NCBI GenBank assembly: GCA_965178525.1 | Contig: CBCXVS010000401.1 | Location: 1-5,454, forward strand | Direction of reading: 5' to 3' | DNA: 5,454 nucleotides | From: CBCXVS01 sp965178525 | Lineage (GTDB): Bacteria; Tectomicrobia; Entotheonellia; Entotheonellales; Entotheonellaceae | Shown here: in pieces, positions 1 to 5,454 of the stretch | Numbering within the stretch: position 1 is the stretch's first letter | Layout: each line of letters starts with the position of its first letter | Program-made: the position numbers and the translations under genes | Notes under the pieces: generated by a model | Database searches by the model: none | Seen by the model: the letters and a program-made list of their open reading frames with translations, nothing else | What the model was told of the DNA's origin: nothing

Positions 1-81
1 CTTATGGTCATACGTTTGCAGACGATGTCAAGCCCATGGGGCAGAATAGGAGCGAAAATTTTGCGATTTACAGGGGAACAA
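1..81. other. AT-richer flank outside the left repeat, no gene supported
   Basis: This stretch lies outside the left inverted repeat and is visibly less GC-rich than the interior genes. A plus-strand frame is open from base 4 through the repeat, but it has no ribosome binding site and its translation resembles no family I recognise. On the minus strand an ATG lies at 9-11, too near the window edge to judge. If the repeat is an insertion-sequence end, this would be the element's interior leader. That is inference; no transposase sequence is visible. Confidence 0.35.
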
Positions 82-152
82 AGGTCGATTCGTTCCAGGC
101 TTTTGAGTTTTTATTTCAACAAGTTGTCGCCGAATCACGGGAGGAACTTCGG
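82..152 (+). repeat. Left copy of a 71-bp inverted repeat (probable insertion-sequence end)
   Basis: Bases 82-152 match the reverse complement of 5384-5454 at 69 of 71 positions. The differences are at 87 (G against A) and 95 (C against T), and 96-152 is a perfect 57-base match. Identity stops sharply at 152/5384. The repeat contains small palindromes: CAAC-AA-GTTG at 118-127, and CCGAA with TTCGG 13 bases apart at 130-152. The interior gene (TPR remnant) loses family resemblance exactly at this edge, so the repeat is foreign to it. The long near-identity suits two copies of the same mobile-element end better than ordinary short terminal repeats. No transposase is visible, so the family is unassigned. 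Confidence 0.85.
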
Positions 153-1144
153 GCTAAGGCGATGGCCTGACGATAGGCATGCACAGCGGGCTGGCTCGCC
201 GTGATGGCATCATGGGCCAGGCTCTCGCTCAGCAGCCATCGCGCATAGGCTTCACGTCCCCGTCCGTTGCGGGCTCGTGCCAGCTCCAGGGCCTGTAAGG
301 CATTAGCTCTGGCTTCCTCCACACGGCCGGCCTGCAGATAGACCTCACAGAACGCCGTGAGCAAGCGCGTATCCGCCACCGTGACCTGGAGGGAAGCCGC
401 CTGCTCCCCAGCCTGTTGCAGCAGCCACAGGGCTTCCGCAACCCGCCCGCACTGGGCATAGGCGACGCCCAGACTGGCGGCAACCGTGGGAAAAAAGAGC
501 GGGATGCTGGCTTCCTGACATAAGGCTAGACTCTGTTCCAGGCTGGAAAGAGCTTGAGGCAAGTCGCCTTTGTGGAGATACAGCCGTCCAAGCCCACTAT
601 ACGCCACAAGCTGATCGTAAGGACGCTCAGCGGCGTCGGCGATGCGCACCGCATCCTCACCACAGGCCATACCGTCAGAAAACGCGCCAATTTCGGCCAG
701 ACACCAAGTCAACCATGTGCGCGCGTGCACAGCGGGCAGACCTGCCAAGCCGAAACGCTCCCAGAGCTGCTCGCCTTGCAGACGTGTCACCGTGTATTTC
801 AGGGCGTCTATGGCTTGCTGATAATGGCCTAAAATATGGTAAACCTGCCCCAGATGAAGATGTGACGTCACCTCTAGGGCGAGGTCCTCACAGGCCACCG
901 CGAGTGCTTGGGCCCGCTGCCCGGACGCCATCGCACGGTCGTAGTCACCTATCAACAATGCATGGGTATTCAGATAACAGGAGATCCAGCCTAACCGCTT
1001 CGTATCGTCAATCGCCTCAGCGTGCGGCACCGCTTCCTGCAGGGCTTCTAGAATATGCATGTTTTCGCCGAGCGGCAGGAGCGCATTGCGCAAGTCGAAG
1101 CGTAGATCGACGGCCAAGGCGCGTGTCTGATGTGCCTCCGGCAC
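116..1144 (-). pseudogene. TPR-rich C-terminal remnant of the split regulator, 3' end truncated by the repeat
   Basis: This is the downstream part of the regulator whose N-terminal part ends at 1190, in the same reading frame and separated only by the TAG at 1190-1192. The open frame resumes directly after the stop (15 codons, AAAASFAQAIESLRH) before the GTG at 1142-1144. That GTG has no convincing ribosome binding site, so independent translation is doubtful. The 342 residues are a run of TPR-like helical hairpins, at about 51-84, 92-122, 181-212, 221-252, 262-292 and 301-330. Known relatives start this region with a similar DLRFDLRNALLPLGE segment, seen here at residues 13-27. Family resemblance continues to AYRQAIALA (about residue 331). 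The last 11 residues (RSSSRDSATTC) are encoded by the repeat. I estimate some 50-70 native residues are missing. As part of the parent protein, the TPRs would be the sensory or protein-binding arm of a STAND ATPase. Confidence 0.8.
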
Positions 1145-1189
1145 GTGCCGGAGACTCTCGATGGCCTGCGCAAAGCTGGCCGCAGCCGC

Positions 1190-1192
1190 CTA
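1190..1192 (-). other. In-frame amber codon splitting the regulator gene
   Basis: The minus strand reads TAG here, between ...KAMARSAH and AAAASFAQAIESLRH. Both sides are in one frame and together give the continuous sequence expected at the ATPase-to-TPR junction of this family. A single C-to-T change from CAG (Gln) would create it. There is no nearby structure that argues for programmed readthrough, so a nonsense mutation is the simpler reading. A sequencing or assembly error is also possible. Confidence 0.75.
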
Positions 1193-3589
1193 GTGGGCTG
1201 ACCGCGCCATGGCCTTGAGCCCGGCCTGCCGGAAGTATGAACATGCCTGGTCCCACAGCCCCCCTTCCAAAGCATGGCGAGCCAGCACGTCTACCTGCTC
1301 GCTCAGGCGGTCGGCATAGCGCGTTTCGAGCACCTCGACGATGCGGGCATGGAGAGTCTGGCGTTGCTCTTGCAGCAGACTTCTGTAGGCCACCTCATGT
1401 GTCAGGACATGTTTGAACGTGTAGGTATGCTCAAGAGAGAAGCGGGTTTCGTAGATGAACTCGAGGGCTTGGAGTGCACTCAGGCTACGGCGTAAGGCCG
1501 CCTCGGGCAGACCGGCAATGGCTTGTAGCAACTCTAGGGGCACGTCTTTGCCGATCACGGCGGCCGTTTGCAGCAGGCGCTTCTCTGGCGATGGCAAGAG
1601 ATCGATCCGAGCCGCTAACACGCCCTGCACGGTGTCGGGCACGGCGAGGGCCGCCTCGCGGCTTTCCCGCTCCACTAACGTCTGGGCTAACTCTTCCAGG
1701 AAAAATGGATTCCCCTCGGCCTTGGCTAGGAGCTGCTGCTCCAGGTGGGCGTCAACTGGCGTCTGGCGCAGGACTGCACGGACCACCTGCAGACTGGCCT
1801 GAGGGCCTAAGGGCTGCAGCGCCAACTGCGTGACATACGACTTGTCAAGCCAGGCCGGACGGTATCCAGGGCGAAAGGTCACCAACAGCAGGATGGGAAC
1901 GCCGGCCAGCCGCTCGACGAGAGCAGTAAGATACGCTTCTGAGGACGCGTCAATCCAGTGCAGATCTTCTACCGTGAGGATGAGTGGCCGGGTCCGGCTG
2001 CTGTTGAGCCCCATCTGGTGCAGAACTTCAAAGGTCCGCGTCCTGATGATCTCCGGACTGAGGCCGGCAAGCTGTTCGGGCTCGACCTGAAGCCCAAACA
2101 GCAATAAGAGATAGGGCATCCAGACGTCCGGATCCATATCCATGCCGTGCAGTTGCTCACGGACTTTGGCGGTCAGTACGGCCACACTGTCGGTCTGGGC
2201 AATACCCCACGCCGCATAGAGGAGATCGCGAATTGGCAGATAGGGAATGGTACTGCCATAGGGCTGGCAACGGCCGTGTAGGTACGTGACGTTCCGGGCT
2301 TGCGTGTGCTGCCATAATTCGTAGAGCAGACGCGATTTGCCGATACCGGGCTCGCCGACGATTCCCACCACTTGGCCCTGGCCTCTTTCCACCTGATGCA
2401 GCAGATTATGGAGGATGGCCATCTCGGTCTCTCGTCCCACAAACGGCTTGTGGAGACCTGTGTCCGTTATGGCCGGCGGCACACGCGATGCGGCAAATGT
2501 CAGGATGCGGGCGACCTCGATCGGCGTGGCGCGTTCTTTAAGCCGCAGGATCCGGGGCTTCTCCGTGTGCGCTTCTTCCTGCACCAGCCGCAACGTCGCG
2601 GCACTGGCCAACAGCGTGCCAGGCGCAGCCTGCCGAGACAGGGCCGTCACCAATCCTGTGGCTTCGCCAACGATGGTAGGATGCTCGCCCTCGGCGAGCT
2701 GTCCGATGACGACCAACTCCGTGTGCAACGCCATACGGAGCACCAGCGCCTCACCGGATGGGAGCTGTATCGGAGGACGGAGATCACGTAGGTGGCGTTG
2801 CAGTCCGAGCGCCGCTAAGACGGCCCGCTGGGCGTGGTCTTCCTGCGCGACTGGCGCGCCAAATACGGCCAGAAACCCTTCGGCTGTAACGTGCTGGATG
2901 AGGCCGGCATAACGCTCCACTTCCGGTCTGGCCAACGTACACACGGCCTGTACCAGACGATGCCTATCATCAAGCGCTACGTCCCCGTGCAGCAACGGGG
3001 GATTGGCTAACGCACACGATAGCAGTGTGACCAGCTTGCGTTCTCCTCGCAGCGTTGGCGAAACCGTGGCTGGCGTCACGCTCTGTTCCAATGGTTGACC
3101 ACATGCCGGGCAAAACCCAGCGGGCAACTCTACGTCCTGAGCGCAATGGGCACACGTGGTGCACAGCGTGGCGCCGCAGGCGACGCAAAATCGAGCCTGC
3201 AGGCTATTGGCATGGTGGCATGCGGGACAATGCCGGGCGTTTGCGGCCGGCGCGGGCAGAGCGGTAACGCCGGGCAGCGGGTCGGACGTGACGGCGGCCA
3301 CAAACCGATAGCCCTGACTCCGCTGTGTCCGAATCCGCTGGGAAGCGCCAACGCGGTCACCGATCGCCCGGCGCGCCGCCATGATACAACGCTTGACAGC
3401 CGAGTCATCCACATAGACGCCCGGCCAGAGCTGTTCGAGCAGTTCTTCTTTGGAAACCAGGCGGTCGTGATGTTCGATGAGGTAGACAAGGACATGATAC
3501 ACTTTCGGGGCGAGCCGTATAGAGTTTCCCGCTTGGCGCAGTTCCTGCGTCTGCGTGTCCAACTCATAATTATCGAAGGCGTAGATCAT
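1190..3589 (-). CDS. Multidomain regulator: winged helix, zinc ribbon, degenerate cyclase domain, STAND-type ATPase (C-terminally cut by amber codon)
   Basis: The 799-residue product starts at ATG 3589, which fits the family because the winged-helix domain begins at once (MIYAFDNYELD); the ribosome site is weak. Domains in order: OmpR/PhoB-type DNA-binding winged helix, about 1-100 (VSKEELLEQLWPG, GYRF); double zinc ribbon with Cys pairs 121/124, 135/138, 146/149 and 160/163; class III cyclase-like domain, about 182-362; and ATPase from about 382, with PFVGRE at 382-387, Walker A GEPGIGKS at 412-419 and Walker B LILTVEDLHWID at 536-547. A helical region follows and ends at the stop. The family is taken to be cytoplasmic ATP-dependent transcriptional regulators whose TPR arm senses a ligand or partner; no target is known here. 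The cyclase domain has lost its metal Asp residues (Ala193, Glu237) and the usual Asn/Arg (Gly312, Ala316), by hand alignment, so it is probably non-catalytic. The TPR arm lies downstream in the same frame beyond the TAG. The truncated product could still bind DNA and ATP but lacks its sensor. Confidence 0.88.
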   Translation of the reverse strand: MIYAFDNYELDTQTQELRQAGNSIRLAPKVYHVLVYLIEHHDRLVSKEELLEQLWPGVYVDDSAVKRCIMAARRAIGDRVGASQRIRTQRSQGYRFVAAVTSDPLPGVTALPAPAANARHCPACHHANSLQARFCVACGATLCTTCAHCAQDVELPAGFCPACGQPLEQSVTPATVSPTLRGERKLVTLLSCALANPPLLHGDVALDDRHRLVQAVCTLARPEVERYAGLIQHVTAEGFLAVFGAPVAQEDHAQRAVLAALGLQRHLRDLRPPIQLPSGEALVLRMALHTELVVIGQLAEGEHPTIVGEATGLVTALSRQAAPGTLLASAATLRLVQEEAHTEKPRILRLKERATPIEVARILTFAASRVPPAITDTGLHKPFVGRETEMAILHNLLHQVERGQGQVVGIVGEPGIGKSRLLYELWQHTQARNVTYLHGRCQPYGSTIPYLPIRDLLYAAWGIAQTDSVAVLTAKVREQLHGMDMDPDVWMPYLLLLFGLQVEPEQLAGLSPEIIRTRTFEVLHQMGLNSSRTRPLILTVEDLHWIDASSEAYLTALVERLAGVPILLLVTFRPGYRPAWLDKSYVTQLALQPLGPQASLQVVRAVLRQTPVDAHLEQQLLAKAEGNPFFLEELAQTLVERESREAALAVPDTVQGVLAARIDLLPSPEKRLLQTAAVIGKDVPLELLQAIAGLPEAALRRSLSALQALEFIYETRFSLEHTYTFKHVLTHEVAYRSLLQEQRQTLHARIVEVLETRYADRLSEQVDVLARHALEGGLWDQACSYFRQAGLKAMARSAH

Positions 3590-3640
3590 TGCTTGTCATC
3601 ACCAATCCGTATGGCGTCTCGGATACACCGCACGCCACTC

Positions 3641-3669
3641 ACTCTACATGCCTATGCGTGTGTCTTCAA
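3641..3669 (-). promoter_or_regulatory. Candidate sigma-70-type promoter for the regulator
   Basis: On the minus strand a -35-like TTGAAG (3664-3669) and a -10-like TAGAGT (3641-3646) are separated by exactly 17 bases. Each matches four of six consensus positions. Transcription would begin near 3633 and leave a leader of roughly 45 bases before the ATG at 3589. The match is modest, and the host's sigma factor preferences are unknown. Confidence 0.35.
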
Positions 3670-3742
3670 GATCTACCTGACTTAGGACGGCCGATTTGGG
3701 TTGTCATCCCCAGAAATGCCAGGCCGCTGCGCCATTTTTTAT

Positions 3743-3771
3743 TGCTTCAGGAGAAACGACGGGCATAGAAT
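3743..3771 (+). promoter_or_regulatory. Candidate sigma-70-type promoter for the TerB-like gene
   Basis: TTGCTT (3743-3748) and TAGAAT (3766-3771, five of six to TATAAT) are separated by 17 bases on the plus strand. Transcription would begin near 3778, giving a short leader of about 38 bases before the preferred ATG at 3816. It would fall upstream of the in-frame ATG at 3786 as well, so it does not by itself decide the start. Confidence 0.45.
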
Positions 3772-3804
3772 AATCAGGTGTTTTCATGATGGATTCTGGC
3801 AACG

Positions 3805-3810
3805 AAGGAG
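3805..3810 (+). promoter_or_regulatory. Ribosome binding site AAGGAG that decides the TerB-like start
   Basis: AAGGAG lies five bases before the ATG at 3816. The longer in-frame alternatives, ATG at 3786 and 3789, have no purine-rich site before them. The ten extra residues they would add (MMDSGNEGDV) look unlike the helical N-terminus that follows. The start is therefore placed at 3816. Confidence 0.75.
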
Positions 3811-3815
3811 ATGTG

Positions 3816-4379
3816 ATGGGCGAGTCATTTTTAGGCAATCAAACCCAAGCGTTAGAGGATGCCTTTTTCGCTAAACAAAATGCCCAGCTCCTGCAGAAAC
3901 TGCAGCAAGAGGGCGCTGTGCAAGCCCGTAGAGCGGCCCTCAGCGGCGCTTCCGGCATCACTGACGAAACCGTCCTGGAGCAACTTATTGCCCTCGATAT
4001 CCACAGTGAAACCATGGCTGCCATGGCGCTCGTGCCGCTCGTCGCCGTGGCGTGGGCCGATAAAAATCTCGATGAGCGGGAACGGCAGGCGATTCTTTCC
4101 GGAGCGCAAGATGCGGGCTTAGATGCTGAACACACCGGGTATCAGCTACTCGAAACCTGGCTGGCTGACGAACCGGGACCGGAGTTACTCTCGGCCTGGA
4201 AAGCGTATATTCGGGCGCTGACGCCAACGCTGAGCAGCGACGCGACCCAGGCGCTGAAGCGGGAATTGCTTGGGCGCGCCCGGGCCGTCGCAGAGGCGGC
4301 AGGCGGCTTCCTTGGACTCGGCGCGGTCTCGCGGGCGGAACAGGCGGTATTGACCGAGTTGGAGCAGACATTCGGGTAA
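3816..4379 (+). CDS. TerB-like (tellurite-resistance TerB family fold) helical protein
   Basis: This 187-residue product is predicted to be soluble, all-helical and cytoplasmic, with no signal peptide or membrane segment. An amphipathic N-terminal helix (about 11-31, FFAKQNAQLLQKLQ) is followed by a TerB-type core at about 50-105. The core has the family's signature LVPLVAVAWADKNLDERER (72-90), with acidic and polar residues after the Trp, and then QAILSGAQDAGL. The C-terminal part has WKAYIRAL (128-135) and a Gly-rich AEAAGGFLGLG (159-169) before a final helix. TerB-like domains are known from tellurite and stress-response systems and from many uncharacterised proteins. The biochemical role of this one is not known, and no other ter gene is nearby. 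It is divergent from the regulator, has its own promoter and ribosome site, and shows no damage. An extended start at 3786 would give 197 residues but is less likely. Confidence 0.8.
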   Translation: MGESFLGNQTQALEDAFFAKQNAQLLQKLQQEGAVQARRAALSGASGITDETVLEQLIALDIHSETMAAMALVPLVAVAWADKNLDERERQAILSGAQDAGLDAEHTGYQLLETWLADEPGPELLSAWKAYIRALTPTLSSDATQALKRELLGRARAVAEAAGGFLGLGAVSRAEQAVLTELEQTFG

Positions 4380-4478
4380 TCGTCACGGATGGACCCATAG
4401 CCAGTGGGATGAATTGATGACTGCGTCGTGCAAAGGACAGAAACGGCATTAAGGGCCTGGGCATCATTGCCTTTATAG

Positions 4479-4497
4479 ATTTCTCCAGGGGAGAGAT
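4479..4497. terminator. Candidate hairpin terminator between convergent genes
   Basis: Between the convergent ends of the TerB-like gene and the permease, ATTTCTCC (4479-4486) pairs with GGAGAGAT (4490-4497) around a three-base AGG loop. This gives eight pairs with one G-T wobble on the plus strand; on the minus strand the wobble becomes a mismatch. The plus side is followed by ATAAATTTAGTTTT, which is T-containing but not a clean T-run. It may serve one or both genes. The rest of the 142-base gap holds nothing else I can support. Confidence 0.35.
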
Positions 4498-4521
4498 ATA
4501 AATTTAGTTTTGCCTCAGTAC

Positions 4522-5433
4522 TTATAGGCTTCTTTCGTACGGTATCCCACTGGCCGCGGGCGGCGCCGCCCGCCCGATCACCCCCGCCAAGATCACCATC
4601 GTCACCACATACGGCGTCATGCTGAGAAACTGATATGGCACCCGGACCCCGGCAATCTGCAACTTGATCTGTAACGCATCGGCAAACCCGAATAACAAAG
4701 CTCCGCCCAGCGCGCCGAACGGATTCCACTTCCCGAAGATCATCGCGGCCAGGGCAATGAACCCCTTGCCGTTCGTCATGAGGTCTTCAAAACTGCCAAC
4801 GGTCTCGAGCGAAAACCAGGCGCCGCCCAAGCCCGCCAACATGCCCCCCATGATGACGTTGCCGTATCGGATGCGGAACACATGAATGCCCAGCGTATCG
4901 GCAGCCCGCGGATGTTCACCCACCGCCCGCGTGCGCAGTCCCCAGCGCGTCATAAAGAGGACCACATGCACGACGATGACCATGAGCACCATCGCATAGA
5001 CCAGGGGCTGATGGCGAAAGAAGAGCGGTCCTAGCAACGGGATATCCACGAGCAGCGGCACGGGCCACAAGGGCAATACCGATGGCGCCTCCCGTGGGTT
5101 GTGCAGGAGTACGGTACGCCGGATAAAGCCGGTCAGGCCCACGGCGAGCATATTGATCGCGGCGCCACTGATGATTTGATCCACCCGCCAGTGAATGGCC
5201 AGCACCGCATGGAAGGCAGCCATGGCGCCGCCCGCCAAGACCGCCGCCAGTAACCCCACCCAACTGCTGTGCGCGTAGAGGGCCACTGTGAACCCCAGGC
5301 AGGCGGCACTCAACATCATCCCTTCGATGGCGATATTGATGACCCCACTGCGCTCGCACAGAATACCCGCCAGAGCGCCTAGACCGAAGTTCCTCCCGTG
5401 ATTCGGCGACAACTTGTTGAAATAAAAACTCAA
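4522..5433 (-). CDS. ABC transporter permease, nucleoside/simple-sugar uptake type (BPD_transp_2, YufQ/NupQ-like), N-terminus replaced by repeat
   Basis: This is an inner-membrane channel subunit of an importer that in relatives works with a BmpA-type lipoprotein, an ATPase and a second permease, often for purine nucleosides; the substrate here is inferred only. Numbering from a TTG at 5433, family landmarks are ERSGVINIAIEGMM (27-40), VDQIISGAAINMLAVGL (84-100), the cytoplasmic coupling loop GLRTRAVGEHPRAADTLGI (165-183), GKGFIALAAMIFGKWNPFG (222-240), GFADALQ (249-255) and PYQFL...GVIGRA near the C-terminus. Hydrophobic segments lie at about 41-56, 58-80, 88-104, 144-161, 191-208, 224-250 and 272-288. 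The stop at 4522 gives a normal C-terminus. The first 17 or so residues come from the repeat (5384-5454) instead of the hydrophobic helix expected before ERSG, so the first membrane segment is lost. The frame stays open to the window edge, so the true start cannot be seen. The partner genes, usually adjacent, are absent here. Confidence 0.85.
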   Translation of the reverse strand: MSFYFNKLSPNHGRNFGLGALAGILCERSGVINIAIEGMMLSAACLGFTVALYAHSSWVGLLAAVLAGGAMAAFHAVLAIHWRVDQIISGAAINMLAVGLTGFIRRTVLLHNPREAPSVLPLWPVPLLVDIPLLGPLFFRHQPLVYAMVLMVIVVHVVLFMTRWGLRTRAVGEHPRAADTLGIHVFRIRYGNVIMGGMLAGLGGAWFSLETVGSFEDLMTNGKGFIALAAMIFGKWNPFGALGGALLFGFADALQIKLQIAGVRVPYQFLSMTPYVVTMVILAGVIGRAAPPAASGIPYERSL

Positions 5434-5454
5434 AAGCCTGAAACGAATTGACCT
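5384..5454 (-). repeat. Right copy of the 71-bp inverted repeat, reaching the window edge
   Basis: This is the reverse complement of 82-152 with two substitutions (5441 and 5449). Because it runs to the last base, the repeat may be longer than 71 bases, although the left copy shows mismatches only towards the outside. Its inner edge at 5384 is exactly where the permease stops resembling its family. Just inside, a single unmatched base is followed by CTAG at 5379-5382; the left copy has CTAA in the equivalent place (154-157). Confidence 0.85.

Larger units (their letters stand above)
3590..3815. promoter_or_regulatory. Divergent intergenic region between regulator and TerB-like gene
   Basis: These 226 bases separate the two divergent starts and hold the only promoter candidates I can see for either gene (listed separately). 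A 12-base direct repeat with one mismatch, TTGTCATCACCA at 3593-3604 and TTGTCATCCCCA at 3701-3712, lies just upstream of the regulator start and again 108 bases away. Such a pair could be an operator for the winged helix, but short repeats arise by chance and this is only a suggestion. No tRNA or riboswitch-like structure was found. Confidence 0.4.

Noticed and set aside
3..31. Possible outward promoter on the minus strand (TTGACA at 26-31)
   Set aside because: The -35 box is perfect, but no acceptable -10 box lies 16-18 bases away; the nearest candidate, TATGAC, is only 13 bases away.
4..204. Plus-strand open frame of 66 codons spanning the left repeat
   Set aside because: It has no ribosome binding site and no recognisable family, and it crosses the repeat boundary into antisense of the TPR remnant. 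The open frame is probably incidental.
715..1218. Plus-strand open frame opposite the TPR remnant
   Set aside because: It is Arg/Ala/Pro-rich shadow sequence with no start signal. The TPR pattern is on the opposite strand.
3095..3685. Long plus-strand open frame of 196 codons opposite the regulator start
   Set aside because: It is a shadow of the GC-rich regulator gene. Its translation has no family features, whereas the minus strand carries clear domain motifs.
4394..4408. CCCA...TGGG hairpin just after the TerB-like gene
   Set aside because: It has only four base pairs and no following T-run; the 4479-4497 hairpin is the better terminator candidate.
3985..4729. Minus-strand open frames opposite the TerB-like gene and overlapping the permease end
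   Set aside because: The plus strand holds the TerB signature with a good ribosome site, and the permease frame is clear. The antisense frames have biased, low-information translations.
82..5454. Inverted repeats as a fold-back or library chimera artefact
   Set aside because: Two substitutions separate the copies, and the sequences on their inner sides belong to different genes. It cannot be fully excluded because the right copy ends at the window edge.

Overview
The window looks like a chromosomal fragment of an uncultured, GC-rich bacterium. The long regulator on the minus strand joins a winged helix, a zinc ribbon, a cyclase-like domain, a STAND-type ATPase and TPR repeats. That architecture is common in large environmental genomes such as Candidatus Entotheonella/Tectomicrobia and some deltaproteobacteria. 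The taxonomic hint is inference from style only; there is no marker gene here.

Layout. Bases 1-81 are AT-richer sequence with no supportable gene. A 71-bp repeat lies at 82-152, and its inverted copy lies at 5384-5454, against the right edge. Between them, on the minus strand, is a very large regulator gene reading from 3589 towards 116. It is broken by one in-frame TAG at 1190-1192 into a 799-residue N-terminal product and a TPR-rich C-terminal remnant. The left repeat then cuts off the remnant's end. Divergent to the regulator, on the plus strand, is a 187-residue TerB-like helical protein (3816-4379) with a good ribosome binding site and a plausible promoter. Convergent to that, on the minus strand (4522 to about 5383), is an ABC transporter permease of the nucleoside/simple-sugar uptake type. 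Its first membrane segment has been replaced by the right repeat.

How it fits together. The outermost genes are both truncated exactly where the inverted repeat begins. The simplest reading is that two copies of an insertion-sequence end, facing outward in opposite directions, bound this segment, and that each copy broke a gene. The regulator is therefore doubly damaged (amber codon plus lost 3' end) and is probably decaying. Its cyclase-like domain also lacks the usual catalytic residues. The TerB-like gene is the only gene in the window that appears complete and undamaged. Nothing in the sequence shows that the three genes share one pathway.
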